A stretch of 64,000 bases of DNA from Anolis sagrei (taxonomy: Eukaryota > Chordata > Lepidosauria > Squamata > Anolidae): NCBI RefSeq assembly GCF_037176765.1, contig NC_090023.1, forward strand, positions 26,175,366 through 26,239,365, in the 5' to 3' direction. Position 1 is the stretch's first letter, and every line of letters starts with the position of its first letter. The notes under the pieces were generated by a model that did no database searches, was not told where the DNA came from, and was given only the letters and a program-made list of their open reading frames with translations. Shown in pieces: positions 37,301 to 44,455 of the stretch. The position numbers and the translations under genes were made by a program.

Positions 37301-40300
37301 TACTATTCAATTGTGTTTTATTTGATTGTTATAGTTTGCTATGTTTCATTTTAATTGTATTTTTTGTTTTTAATGGATTGTTTTTGCTTTGATGTTTTTG
37401 TTTTGATGTTCTGTGATGTTCCAACATTGTGTCCCATGTGTATGCCATCCCAAGTCCCTTCGGGGAGGTGGTGGCGGGGTACAAAAATAAAGTTGTTGTT
37501 GTTATTTCTCAATTTTCTTCTTCCCGTTAACATTTTATGACTTGCATTTCAATTAACAGTTCCAATAATGTTTGCATCATTTTTTTTTGCACAGCTGATT
37601 CTGTGAATATCAAAATTTTAAATGCTGGAGCCTGGTCCAGAAGTTCTGAAAAGGTGTTTGTATCACTTCCTACGGAATTAGAAGACCTCATTCCAGAGGT
37701 AGAAGAGTTCTACAAAAAGAACCACAGTGGCAGGAAGCTTCACTGGCATCATCTTATGTCCAATGGCATTGTATGTATATGTGCACTTCTCATTTCACCA
37801 AACTGTAAATAAGATTGTGCTTACTATAGAGGGATTAATCAATTTTTGGTCTTGTTAACAGATAACTTTTAAGAATGAAGTTGGCCAGTATGATTTGGAG
37901 GTAACAACATTTCAGCTGGCTGTCCTTTTTGCATGGAACCAAAGACCCCGAGAGAAGATCAGCTTTGAAAATCTCAAATTGGCAACAGAACTCCCTGATG
38001 CAGAGCTTAGGAGAACTTTGTGGGTATGTCTCCAGCTCTTTAAAAAGCTTTTAAAAAATTCCATGAGAACCAATGTGCGAAGTTTTGAAACAGAGCACAT
38101 GGGTAATTTAGTCTGTCATTGTTTTGTTTGTTTTTTTAACAAAATAGTATGATACACTGAGTGGAAGCAAAGGAGGATTATTTCTTCTTGTAAATTGGTG
38201 GTGGTGGTGGTCTTAAGGTAAATCTTTGCTAATGTTAACTACTTTTTTTGTTTGAATAAATGCTAAACTAGTTAATAGGAGTTGAAAACTAAAACTTTCA
38301 GTCTCCTCTATTTGCAACCATGCCAGATGAAGAGATAGGAAAAGTCTGCAAAGCCAAGACTTACTGTGATTTGTTTTTATCCAGTAAACCAAGTTCTACC
38401 CACTTAGTATGAGTTGGGTGGATATCATGGAATTTGCATCTGGAGGGCACCAAATTTGGAGGAAAATGTACTGACTTATGGTGTAGTTCGATTCATTCTT
38501 TCTGTTTGCAAAGGGATTAAAAATAATTGAAACAGATATTTCCTTAGTTTATTTATTACAGTACTTATATTCTGCCCTTCTCATCTTGAAGGGGATTCAG
38601 GGTGGATCACAGAACACACATATGCCAAACATTCAATGCCAATTATACAATGACAAGACAGACAACAGACAGAGGTATACATAGGCTTTTTCCCATCATT
38701 CGGCCACAGGGGGTGCTGTTGCTCTATCTCCTTGCTGAAGAGCTTTCTTTGTAAACTTTTCCTCCGACCACTGTGCCTAAAAAACCTCCCCGCTTAATGC
38801 AGTTCCTATTCATCTACTCACATTGTTGTTTTCGATCCATTAGGTGGGCAGGGAGCCGGGCTGAAGGTCAGGAGTTCACCCTGACCTGGCTTCGAACTGT
38901 CAACCTTTCAGTTGGCAAGATTTACTGCAGCTGCAGCTGGTGATTAACCTGCAGTGCCAAAGTTTTTTGGGGTTTTTTTCTTTTGCTCTCTCCCCTCTTG
39001 GACATCTAACATTGTTTTATATGTCATATAAATATGTGATTAAAATGTTTGGTTTTTAAGAGCTTGTTAAAATTCGTAAAATAGACTGAAGAGCACATTA
39101 TTAATTGCCTACACTGACAATTGCATTTCATCCCCCCTCTATCTCTTTTCTTCTCAACAGTCTCTTGTAGCATTTCCAAAGTTGAAACGTCAGGTTTTGT
39201 TATATGAACCTCAAGTCAATTCACCCAAAGACTTTACAGAAGGAACCCTCTTCTCAGTCAACCAGGAGTTCAGCTTAATGTAAGACATATTGCCGGTTTA
39301 TTCCATAAACAGAAACATATCAGAAAAGAAAAAAAATCACATTTTAACATTTAATAGTTCAGCTGTTCTTAACGTTAATTTCCAAAATAATGTTAAGTCA
39401 GTGTAAAACTTATAATGCCTGATCTAGTTATGTTTGACAGTTGTTTTCCGTTGTTGGTTTTAAGGTACTGCTGGAGTGCAGACAATTGTTAACTATCACT
39501 AGAACTATCCTGTTTATATTTTCTCTTTTACTATATATCCCACAAACGATATGAAAAAAACCCAAATCTTATTTTATTCTTCCATTTTTTCATGATTGCT
39601 TTGTTACAGGTTTTTTTTCCCTAGAGGCTAGGAAATATATTTTTGAATCTGTCTTCAAAAACAGAAACCAAAAAGCTCCCTCTCTAAATATTACAGTTCC
39701 TTTCAGTGCAGCTTGCGGGTAATTTTGTATTGCTCATACATTGCATGAAGCAGGTCTGTCAACATATGTCCCAAATGAGGTCCAAAGTCTCATTTTTGGA
39801 CCTCAAATGAGGTCCAAAGTCTCATTTCTATCCTCAAGGATTCTAGCAAAGTAGCCCACAACTTGACTTTATCAAACCATTTCTGTGTGGTTCTTAGAGA
39901 AAGTGAGTCCTTGGTTCTATTTGTCTAAGGTAGTGGTTCTCAACCTGTGAATCCCCAGGTGTTTTGGCCTACAACTCCCAGAAATCCCAGTCAGTTTACC
40001 AGCTGTTAGGATTTCTGGGAGTTGGAGGCCACATCTGGGGACTCACAGGTTGAAAACTACTGGTGTAAGCTGTCTGTTAGGCTTTCAGAAAATACTGGAA
40101 GGCAGAACTGAGCCAGTGCGTTTATAAGAGGAAAGTTACTTCCCATCCTTTCTTTTCACTTGTCATTATTCTTTGGTTTCTCAGAAAATAGGACGTATTT
40201 TGTTGCAATGTGAGAGCGTTTGATGGTCCCTATGTAGATTGTATCAAGACTTTTCATTACATCTATATTAAGAAATTGGATTGGTCCATCTTTCAACAAC

Positions 40301-42367
40301 AACCCATGAAAGGCACTGCAGACTACTTCAACCAGAAAAATTAGCCATAACAGAGCACCCGATGAACCAACCTGGACACAGCATTTTATTTGAGAACACA
40401 GAAATGCTGGACCACTCTCACAACCACCATGTCAGACTACACAGAGAAACCATTGAAATCCACAAGCATGTGAACAATTTCAACAGAAAGGAGGAAACCA
40501 TGAAAATGAACAAAATCTGGCTACCAGTATTAAAAAAAACTCTAAAATTACAACAGCACAACAACAGAGAGGAAACAAACAAGGACATCTAATCACCTCT
40601 CAACAAAAGTTTGCTCCAGGCATGTCAGGCCATTATATGCTAATCAAGGTGGTCAGTTGAAACATTCACACCTAGCTCCAGCAGACAAGAATCCTTTGTC
40701 TTACCCTGGTCATTCCATAGATATATAAACCATTTTTCCTAGTTCCAACAGACCTCACTACCTCTAAGGATGCTTGCCATAGATGCAAGCAAAACGTCAG
40801 GAGAGAATGACTCTAGACCATGGCCATATAGCCCGAAAAAACCTACAACAACCCAGTGATTCCGGCCATGAAAGCCTTCGACAATACAATAACTACATTT
40901 CTTCATAGTAAAGAACTGGGTCCAAGCTACTCTACCCATCTCTTCTAAGGTTTCAGAGAGAGGGGAAAAACACCAATCACTACATCTCTCTGACACACAT
41001 GCAGAGAGAGATCTCAAAGCACACAGCACATACTCAGTTGTAAGAAAATGAAGTCAGATTTTTAAAAGGCTTGCAGTAGAAAAGTGTCAATTCTACACAA
41101 CCTGGGCATTGTGGGGTTGAATTCCAATATTATCAAGCTTTGATTGAGTCTAGGTTGAATTTTGTTAGTTTTGAGATGTGTAAGCAGCCTGTTTTCTGTT
41201 GGAAGCACCTGAACCAATCTGAAGAATCTTTTTGCTTGGTATTTTGCTAAAACCAGTGTACATCTCTGAGATTCAGAAAGTAAAAATGAATTCCTCTGTG
41301 TTTCTCGTTAAAAGATTTGGGATATTAGGATTTGGAAATATCTTTGTGTGAGAATCCTGATTGCTTCTGACGGTTAGGACTAGGCAGGATGTGGTAGGTT
41401 AGATTACTTAGATTTTTTTGACCTCATGTTTCATTCTTTCAGAAAAAATGCTAAAGTTCAAAAAAGAGGTAAGATAAACCTAATTGGTAGACTACAGCTA
41501 ACTACAGAGAGAATGCGAGAAGAAGAAAATGAAGGGATAGTCCAATTAAGAATATTACGAACCCAGGTATGTTACCAGTCCACTTCAATTTACTAACATT
41601 GATACCGTTCTCCTATTGCATGATTTTTAAAAAAAATCCTGCTGCTTAATAGACATAACTTGTGATATGCTCTTGGAAAGTGTTTTAGTCCCTGGCAGTC
41701 TCATTCCTCCACCCGTCCTGGGATATCTAATTAAACAAAAATGGGACTGACACTTTAGGATGTAGTTATTTATATTTAACTGACTCACTTTGTGATCAAA
41801 GAAGTTCCTCTAATTAGGCAAGTTAAAATTAATTTTGTCATTGAATGAAAGAGCTAGCATAAGAAAATGTCAGTGCATACAACTTAAAAAAGAAAGGGAA
41901 CACAAACTCCTCTGAAATTAACAATGTGAGTGATACAGTTGAGTAGGAGGAGAAATGTAACTTCTTGAAAATGTCTGCTGTAATATTTATTTAATGATTT
42001 ATTCCCCATACTTTTACCCTCTCCTTTTCACACCAAATTTCACAACCGGCAACAATTTGATGCCCAACAAACAAACAAATTCCAAAAAATAACAAGTACA
42101 AGCTTTGCTTATCTTCTTCAATGTATATCCAAAATGATCTTTTCTTCCTTTCTTGCTTTCCCTGTCGCTTAGGAGGCTATCATCCAAATAATGAAAATGA
42201 GGAAGAAAATTACTAATGCTCAACTTCAGACTGAACTAGTAGAGATATTAAAAAACATGTTCTTACCACAGAAGAAAATGATAAAAGAGCAGATTGAATG
42301 GCTTATAGAACACAAATATATCAGAAGAGATGAATCAGATATCAACACTTTTATATACATGGCATAG
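8807..42367 (+). CDS. CUL5: CUL5, cullin-5 (complete, 19 coding exons)
   Basis: Scaffold of CRL5 E3 ubiquitin ligases. The N-terminal cullin repeats bind Elongin B/C with SOCS-box receptors, and the C-terminal domain binds the RING protein RNF7/RBX2 (family knowledge). Coding exons: 8807-8830, 19194-19303, 20535-20634, 23569-23745, 24718-24859, 25544-25689, 25772-25852, 27062-27155, 29860-29990, 32320-32427, 34244-34308, 35205-35337, 35979-36110, 37176-37299, 37595-37770, 37862-38023, 39161-39279, 41443-41566, 42173-42367. They sum to 2343 nt, 780 codons plus stop, equal to human CUL5, with GT-AG junctions and consistent phases. The start MATSNLLK has a strong Kozak context (aacATGG). The neddylation site is Lys724 in IMKMRKK, and the end INTFIYMA is intact. 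The gene spans 33.6 kb, compact next to the roughly 100-kb human gene. Changes from human appear few and conservative. Confidence 0.97.
8985..10686 (+). mobile_element. hAT-like element with ~270-bp internal tandem repeats
   Basis: About six head-to-tail copies of a unit anchored on gttcacctacatccag, at 9266, 9452, 9727, 9992, 10121 and 10352. Full spacing is 265-275 bp and shorter ones reflect internal deletions. The right end (10600-10686) carries a hAT-type terminus ending in caggttgagaaatgctg. The family recurs inverted at 15638-16433. The left limit is approximate. It lies in CUL5 intron 1, about 150 bp past the first donor. Confidence 0.7.
10173..10306. mobile_element. Palindromic hAT MITE (CAGTGGTTCTCAACC ends)
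   Basis: A 134-bp inverted-repeat element nested in the tandem-repeat element, flanked by a perfect 8-bp duplication atctagag at 10165-10172 and 10307-10314. Ends cagtggttctcaacctg are of Charlie/SPIN type. Confidence 0.9.
11068..11278. mobile_element. Palindromic MITE (ttccacacag family)
   Basis: Left end cctcttccacacagc and right arm ctgtgtagaagggccctg, with internal 'cagtgtggac...aacccag' arms. Related copies lie at 21099-21222 and 33497-33652. Confidence 0.6.
11296..11908 (-). mobile_element. CR1-like LINE 3' end
   Basis: The minus strand encodes the end of a CR1-type [51 protein letters not shown], and then the 3' end GWTGWPTRSLPTL. Frame breaks occur near 11430. 5'-truncated. Confidence 0.88.
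11909..12160. mobile_element. Palindromic MITE fragments
   Basis: Two inverted arms sharing 'ggctcaatgct...ggaatc(c/a)...gggagtt(g/a)tagt', as in the MITE at 3039-3772, at 11915-11985 and 12040-12160. Confidence 0.5.
12160..12690 (-). mobile_element. Antisense L2-like LINE 3' ends (two)
   Basis: AATAATAAAA-type tail, then ccccgaggggattcagagtgg (12208-12228), and further on the minus-strand ORF end around 12480-12595. A second antisense tail, ccccgtcggggattcaaagtg, lies near 12633-12653. Confidence 0.6.
12705..12795 (+). mobile_element. CR1-like LINE 3' terminus
   Basis: Carries gcaatattcctgcttcttgg, then ggttggactggatggccc and 'aggtctctttcaactct', the family's last ~80 bp. Confidence 0.7.
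13347..13386. repeat. (ATA)n microsatellite
   Basis: About 13 ATA units. A second short (TTA)n run at 13497-13512 begins another antisense L2-like tail reaching about 13620. Confidence 0.95.
13686..13990. mobile_element. Palindromic MITE
   Basis: Starts agggtgcatttatactt. Several inverted 'aactacaactcccagga' / 'cctgggatttatagttt' arms. Same superfamily as 3039-3772. Confidence 0.55.
14199..14463. mobile_element. hAT MITE with ~85-bp terminal inverted repeats
   Basis: The left arm from taggcttgggcaatccatgg pairs with the right arm ending ccatggattgcccaagccta across about 85 bp with very few mismatches. An 8-bp duplication, gtgcacaa, flanks it at 14191-14198 and 14464-14471. Confidence 0.88.
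14555..14690 (+). mobile_element. L2-like LINE 3' tail
   Basis: gtgaaccgctgtgagtcgcc followed by gcggtatataagcaaag and an AAAT-rich tail. Confidence 0.7.
15638..16433 (-). mobile_element. hAT-like tandem-repeat element, inverted copy, SPIN-like end
   Basis: Antisense copies of the same unit as 8985-10686 (ggtgaactacaactcc, ggtgaactataaatccc) at about 15860-16260. The 16290-16433 end resembles SPIN/Charlie termini (aattacagttatgaagtagc, gcattaggaaggttgagaaa). Likely target duplication ttctaga at 15631-15637 and 16434-16440. The left boundary is inferred. Confidence 0.65.
16442..19193 (+). other. Remainder of CUL5 intron 1
   Basis: AT-rich intron. A short L2-like tail (cccccggggagatagggc, then ATT repeats) lies at 17030-17080. 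The rest contains no coding, RNA or repeat feature that I recognise. Confidence 0.6.
19194..19303 (+). CDS. CUL5: CUL5 coding exon 2
   Basis: Residues 9-45, NKGSLQFEDKWDFMRPI through WFDLF. The acceptor is ttgaaag and the donor gtaagt. It ends inside the Ser45 codon. This is the start of cullin repeat 1. Confidence 0.95.
20535..20634 (+). CDS. CUL5: CUL5 coding exon 3
   Basis: Residues 45-78 (DVHGVCLWDDKGPAKIHQAL). The first part contributes to the Elongin-C/SOCS-box binding face known for CUL5. Acceptor ttccag, donor gtaagt. The frame starts mid-codon and ends in phase 0. Confidence 0.95.
21099..21222. mobile_element. Partial palindromic MITE (ttccacacag family)
   Basis: Starts ggccccttccacacagc, with internal aacccagttcaaagcagata. 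Only one side of the palindrome remains; the element at 21226-21705 follows directly. Confidence 0.55.
21226..21705. mobile_element. DNA element with ~90-bp terminal inverted repeats
   Basis: The left arm (actggtaaaagtatgatagc, later gctctgaattagagaaggg) is mirrored at the right end (cccttctctaattcagagc ... gctatcatacttttaccagt). The GC-rich core is unlike the flanks. No transposase is visible. The target duplication is ambiguous (TAAA or TAA on both sides). Confidence 0.7.
23184..23310. mobile_element. Palindromic hAT MITE
   Basis: Ends cattggttctcaacttg and gagaaccactg, with a perfect 8-bp duplication tcatatac at 23176-23183 and 23311-23318. Same family as 10173-10306. Confidence 0.9.
23569..23745 (+). 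CDS. CUL5: CUL5 coding exon 4
   Basis: Residues 79-137, RVLSHQDDTALLKAYIVEW to DSIVRK. Acceptor tttcag, donor gtaagt. 59 whole codons, apparently identical to the human exon. Confidence 0.96.
23826..24143 (+). mobile_element. tRNA-headed SINE with BovB tail
   Basis: Head cccctggtggcacagctgag with box-B-like ggttcgaattc, middle aaaacatacaaatgtgag, tail gacttaatgtcaggggaaac, which is the BovB 3' end. Likely mobilised by BovB. Confidence 0.88.
24718..24859 (+). CDS. CUL5: CUL5 coding exon 5
   Basis: Residues 138-185, LMLDTWNESIFSNIKTRLQ to VRESY. Acceptor ttatag, donor gtaagt. Thr at the position of human Asn in NIK(N/T)RL. Confidence 0.96.
25544..25689 (+). CDS. CUL5: CUL5 coding exon 6
   Basis: Residues 185-233, VNLCSNPEDKLQIYRDNFEK to NYMKY. 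Acceptor ttacag, donor gtaagt. The following intron is only 82 bp. Confidence 0.96.
25772..25852 (+). CDS. CUL5: CUL5 coding exon 7
   Basis: Residues 234-260, ADAKLKEEEKRALRYLETRR to SVEA. Acceptor tgcacag, donor gtaagt. 27 whole codons. Confidence 0.96.
26003..26205 (-). mobile_element. Antisense L2-like LINE 3' tail
   Basis: ttacttatttatttctatccc followed by 'ttcccagagtgggattg' and AT-rich antisense UTR. Diverged. Confidence 0.5.
26271..26476. mobile_element. Head-to-head PLE palindrome
   Basis: Two PLE termini in inverted orientation: left arm 26275-26356 and right arm 26360-26441, 82 bp each with about three mismatches and a 3-bp spacer. The right side continues to the PLE end (gattccggccatgaaagcc). 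Perfect 12-bp target duplication acaagatagatt at 26259-26270 and 26477-26488. It lies in CUL5 intron 7. Confidence 0.9.
26938..26958. repeat. (AT)n microsatellite
   Basis: About nine TA units in CUL5 intron 7, about 100 bp upstream of exon 8. Confidence 0.9.
27062..27155 (+). CDS. CUL5: CUL5 coding exon 8
   Basis: Residues 261-292, LMECCVNALVTSFKETILAE to KRNETE. Acceptor tttcag, donor gtaagt. It ends after the first base of the Lys292 codon. Confidence 0.96.
27897..28060 (-). mobile_element. Antisense L2-like LINE 3' tail
   Basis: TTTATTTATT repeats, then gaccgccgttctcagcccta and cgactcacggcgg, inside duplication copy A and absent from copy B. Confidence 0.75.
28569..28744 (-). mobile_element. 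Antisense L2-like LINE 3' tail with target duplication
   Basis: TTATTTATTT repeats, then taccgctcttctcagccct. 8-bp duplication agatgaat at 28561-28568 and 28745-28752. Copy B keeps the unoccupied site (agaggaatatttg, 29158). Confidence 0.88.
28841..28924 (+). mobile_element. SINE 3' fragment
   Basis: gggcaacgtccttgcagatg ... cagtttctcaagtcgctc, the last ~80 bp of the SINE family seen whole at 56455-56716. Confidence 0.75.
28965..29256. repeat. Diverged local duplication, copy B
   Basis: Colinear with copy A at 27835-28841: pyrimidine-rich lead, cccaattgttgccacttaga, aaacaaggaaacttctataa, cttatggaagcaga, gagtgtgactatgaaaatag. It lacks both LINE tails found in copy A. Confidence 0.85.
29860..29990 (+). 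CDS. CUL5: CUL5 coding exon 9
   Basis: Residues 292-335, KLHLMFSLMDKVPNGIEPML to AAAETITT. Acceptor tttcag, donor gtaagt. Val appears where human has Ile in EEHI(V/I)SAG. Confidence 0.96.
30232..30300 (-). mobile_element. Antisense L2-like LINE tail fragment
   Basis: TATTTATTTA repeats followed by 'tttcagcccttaacaggcga', the antisense L2-like end. Confidence 0.55.
30418..30679. repeat. 260-bp polypyrimidine (CCTT/CTTT) tract
   Basis: Almost uninterrupted C/T on the + strand in CUL5 intron 9. Open frames across it give only Ser/Phe/Pro/Leu strings, so it is not coding. Confidence 0.95.
30955..31045 (+). mobile_element. CR1-like LINE 3' terminus
   Basis: ggcttggactggatggccct, then ggtctcttccagctctagga and an ATTCT-type end. 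Confidence 0.65.
31538..31677. mobile_element. Palindromic MITE
   Basis: Inverted ends gcagacctcttcagcctgc and gcaggctgaagaggcctgc, with 'ctgggagttggaggcc' internal arms. Confidence 0.7.
31690..33490 (+). other. CUL5 intron 9 end and intron 10, no other feature
   Basis: Outside exon 10 (32320-32427) I see only ordinary AT-rich intron. No repeat or RNA gene is recognised. Confidence 0.5.
32320..32427 (+). CDS. CUL5: CUL5 coding exon 10
   Basis: Residues 336-371, DSEKYVEQLLTLFNRFSKLV to FLTARDK. Acceptor ttttag, donor gtatgt. This is near the end of cullin repeat 3. Confidence 0.96.
33497..33652. mobile_element. Palindromic MITE (ttccacacag family)
   Basis: Ends aggtccattccacacagc and ctgtgtggaaggaccctgg. 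Internal gaactggaatatatggcag and aacc(c)agttcaaagcag arms. Confidence 0.75.
33767..34090 (+). mobile_element. tRNA-headed SINE with BovB tail
   Basis: tggcacagtggattaaacc, box-B-like ggttcgaatcc, aaacatgaaaatgtgaatag, and BovB-like tail gacttaaagtcagggaaaac. Confidence 0.85.
34244..34308 (+). CDS. CUL5: CUL5 coding exon 11
   Basis: Residues 372-393, AYKAVVNDATIFKLELPLKQ KG. Acceptor ttttag. The donor is placed at 34309 so that GG plus A from exon 12 restores Gly393. Confidence 0.94.
34687..34883. mobile_element. Near-perfect long-hairpin MITE
   Basis: About 197 bp that fold on themselves with centre at 34783/34784 (gccgcttaagcggc). Ends ctgggcaaac and gtttgcccaag. Probable 8-bp duplication tctatct(c/a) at 34679-34686 and 34884-34891. 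It lies in CUL5 intron 11. Confidence 0.85.
35205..35337 (+). CDS. CUL5: CUL5 coding exon 12
   Basis: Residues 393-437, VGLKTQPESKCPELLANYCD to KLKEV. Acceptor atttag, donor gtatgt. Start of the C-terminal half (4-helix bundle). Confidence 0.96.
35457..35891. mobile_element. Pogo/Tigger-like MITE, TA duplication
   Basis: Inverted ends caatagagtcttgcttatcc and the complement of cagttgagtctcacttatcc; TA on both sides. No transposase. The internal GC-rich block differs from the intron. It sits in CUL5 intron 12. Confidence 0.85.
35979..36110 (+). CDS. CUL5: CUL5 coding exon 13
   Basis: Residues 438-481, LLVLKYVQNKDVFMRYHKAH to MVEWLR. Acceptor aaacag, donor gtacgt. Contains the cullin-typical YHKAHLTRRL segment. 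Confidence 0.96.
37176..37299 (+). CDS. CUL5: CUL5 coding exon 14
   Basis: Residues 482-523, EVGMPADYVNKLARMFQDIK to NKLALP. Acceptor acacag, donor gtacta (weaker +4 to +6 match). Confidence 0.95.
37326..37507 (+). mobile_element. L2-like LINE 3' tail
   Basis: ccatcccaagtcccttcggg followed by gcggggtacaaaaataaag and TTG/GTT repeats, in the 295-bp CUL5 intron 14. Confidence 0.65.
37595..37770 (+). CDS. CUL5: CUL5 coding exon 15
   Basis: Residues 523-581, ADSVNIKILNAGAWSRSSEK to HLMSNGI, in the cullin-homology region that holds the RING partner. Acceptor gcacag, donor gtatgt. The next intron is 91 bp. Confidence 0.96.
37862..38023 (+). CDS. CUL5: CUL5 coding exon 16
   Basis: Residues 582-635, ITFKNEVGQYDLEVTTFQLA to LRRTLW. 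Acceptor taacag, donor gtatgt. Carries the VTTFQLAVLFAWN cullin signature. Confidence 0.96.
38545..38965 (-). mobile_element. tRNA-headed SINE with L2-like tail, diverged
   Basis: Antisense tail cttgaaggggattcagggtg, middle 'attcatctactcacattg', head near 38890-38960. Same family as 1555-1988. Confidence 0.65.
39161..39279 (+). CDS. CUL5: CUL5 coding exon 17
   Basis: Residues 636-675, SLVAFPKLKRQVLLYEPQVN to NQEFSL. Acceptor caacag, donor gtaaga. It ends two bases into the Ile675 codon. Confidence 0.96.
39772..39836. repeat. 32-bp tandem duplication
   Basis: caaatgaggtccaaagtctc occurs at 39772 and again at 39804 in direct tandem, in CUL5 intron 17. Confidence 0.85.
39930..40063. mobile_element. 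Palindromic hAT MITE
   Basis: tagtggttctcaacctgtg ... caggttgaaaactactg; imperfect flanks gtctaagg/gtgtaagc. Same family as 10173-10306. Confidence 0.8.
40262..40892 (+). mobile_element. PLE 3' part with terminal sequence
   Basis: The + strand encodes the C-terminal tail beyond the GIY-YIG region (ERHCRLLQPEKLAITEH, NQPGHSILFENTEML, HKHVNNFNRKEETMKMNKIW), then non-coding sequence and the PLE end (ccggccatgaaagccttcga). It lacks the RT. In CUL5 intron 17. Confidence 0.85.
41443..41566 (+). CDS. CUL5: CUL5 coding exon 18
   Basis: Residues 675-716, IKNAKVQKRGKINLIGRLQL to RILRTQ. Acceptor tttcag, donor gtatgt. Confidence 0.96.
42173..42367 (+). CDS. CUL5: CUL5 coding exon 19 (terminal)
   Basis: Residues 717-780 and stop TAG at 42365-42367. 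This is the winged-helix B domain with the neddylation lysine (EAIIQIMKMRKK; Lys724) and the invariant cullin C-terminus HKYIRRDESD...FIYMA. Acceptor cgcttag. Confidence 0.97.
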   Translation, partial: EAIIQIMKMRKKITNAQLQTELVEILKNMFLPQKKMIKEQIEWLIEHKYIRRDESDINTFIYMA

Positions 42368-43547
42368 TGTGAAGACTCTTACAGGAAGATGCAGAGAAAT
42401 GTGTAATGAAGGTGGTTTGGGCGAACGAAACTACAAACGGACTGCTGGAGAAGGACTAGTTTGACTTGCATTACATATTCAGATCCCTGCCTTACCTTTC
42501 CAGAGGACTTTGTTTTGCCAACCTTTTTTTCAGCTAGCATGATGGCATTTCCCTTCATGTTGCACACGTTTTTAACAGCATGATGTTTTTTGTTGGGGGA
42601 ACTTTACATTCATGGAGAGCCCATTGTGAGTTTTTTAAAGGTTTGATTTGAACTCATTTGGAACAGAAAATATTTGGGTTTTTCTTAGAGGAACAGTACT
42701 TGCACAAGGAAAGTATCTTCACTTATTCATGCACTGAAGAACTGTTAAATTTTCACATTCAAACAAACAAACAAATGGGACTAGATGTAGCACTTCCCAA
42801 TTTGTGTTTTGGATCAACAGCCTAAATATATTTTCCCAATTTTGATCTCTGTGTGTATAAAATGTGAGCAAGACACAAATACATGACAGCTGAAGATATA
42901 TATTTAACTGTTGGCTCAATCAAGTGCTTCAATATAACAGTGGATTTTGAATATTGAGAAATAAGTGATGCTAAACAAAATATATCAAATATTTCACCAT
43001 TCTTTGCAGAACTTGGGTAAATTTGTGTTTATTGGACAGATGGTTTGTTTCAGTACCCTCCATTTTTAAGAGACAGAGTTAGTGCTTCATCTTTAAGAAA
43101 TGTGTTTCATGGATCGGTCTGCTATGGTGAAACAAAAGGAAATATTAAGTGTATTTCTTTGTACATTTAATATTTGTATTTACTGTTTTAGTATGCTTCT
43201 GAATGCATTAATTATAGCTGGTGCACAAATCCCCCAAAATAGAAATTAACGTTTTGACAATCCCTATACATTTACTTCCTTTGATTATTTATTTGAATAT
43301 ATGTAATACAGTTTTATGCTGGAAAAAAAGCCTGACTGTGTGGAAGAAGACAATTCTTATTTGACCCATTTGACATGCATATGTGGACAGAGTGACACAA
43401 ATCTTAACAGGCTTATAAGGCTTGTCTACCAAAAACAGTTGCAGCCAACATCGTTTACTTGAGTGGATTGTGCCCTTGTTCTTTTTCTTTATTAAATATC
43501 TGTTTCAGCATTAAAGAAACAAAGGAACCCACGCTAAGGCTTTAGAT

Positions 43548-43682
43548 CAGTGGTTCTCAACTTGTGGGTCCCCAGGTGTTTTGGTCTGCAATTCCCAGAA
43601 ATCCCAGCCAATTTACCAGCTGTTAGGATATCTGGGAGATGAAGACCAAAACATCTGGGGACCTACAGGTTGAGAACCAGTG
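43548..43682. mobile_element. Palindromic hAT MITE in probable CUL5 3'UTR
   Basis: cagtggttctcaacttgtg ... caggttgagaaccagtg; flanks ctttagat/ctttacag (6 of 8 match). Confidence 0.85.
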
Positions 43683-44110
43683 CTTTACAGCAAAGTTTGA
43701 TTTACTGCAATCAAAGCAATTACTACATCAACATTTCAAACAAATGCTAATAATGAAGCAAATGCTAAGGAATGTCTCCTTCACCCATCCCTGAGTAACT
43801 GCTGAGTTGCTTCTTTGTCTAGATGCTCTGAATTTTCCATCATGTTCTAGATCCCTTGCAATGGTTTCAATGCCACCAGCATATGAAGAAAGTAACGAAA
43901 AAGGAAGGGAGAAAAGATGTTTTTATTGTACTACTACTATACACAAGAATGCATCTGTGTAAAGCTCCCTTTCAGATTGTAGTGACCCAGAACAGTCGTT
44001 CTTCCCTTTTGGTGGTTAGTGGTTATGCAAACCAATCTTATGTGTTGCTGTTTATTGGCTGAAGAATGAGATCAAACGGATTGTGATAGAGATAAAACGA
44101 TTCTGGTAAG

Positions 44111-44164
44111 TGGGTTGTTGTAGGTTTTTTCGGGCTATATGGCCATGTTCTAGAGGCATTTCTC
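44111..44164 (-). mobile_element. 54-bp PLE terminal fragment
   Basis: ttgttgtaggttttttcggg and catgttctagaggcatttc, i.e. only the outer PLE terminus, flanked by ctggtaag at 44103-44110 and 44165-44172. Confidence 0.7.
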
Positions 44165-44257
44165 CTGGTAAGAGCAGCAAAGTTTTACTCTTTTGAGAAC
44201 ACAAAAGTCAGTAACTACAACATACCAGCTTCTAAATATCACATAATGTTGGGATAG

Positions 44258-44455
44258 AGCAGGCATGGGCAATCATCAGCCCTCCAGGTGTTTTGGACTT
44301 CAACTCCCACAATTCCTAACAGCCTCAGGCCCTTTCCTTTTCCCTTTCAGCTTAAGCAGCTGAAGGGGGAAAGGAAGTGGCCTGAGGTTGCTAGGAATTG
44401 TGGGAGTTGAAATCCAAAACACCTGGAGGGCCGAAGTTTGCCTATGTCTGAGATA
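44258..44455. mobile_element. Long-hairpin MITE in probable CUL5 3'UTR
   Basis: Inverted arms gccctccaggtgttttggac and 'ccaaaacacctggagggc', centre near 44357. Related to 34687-34883. Confidence 0.8.

Noticed and set aside
39772-39836. 32-bp tandem duplication as a regulatory repeat
   Set aside because: Only two copies, mid-intron, far from exons; most simply a slippage event.
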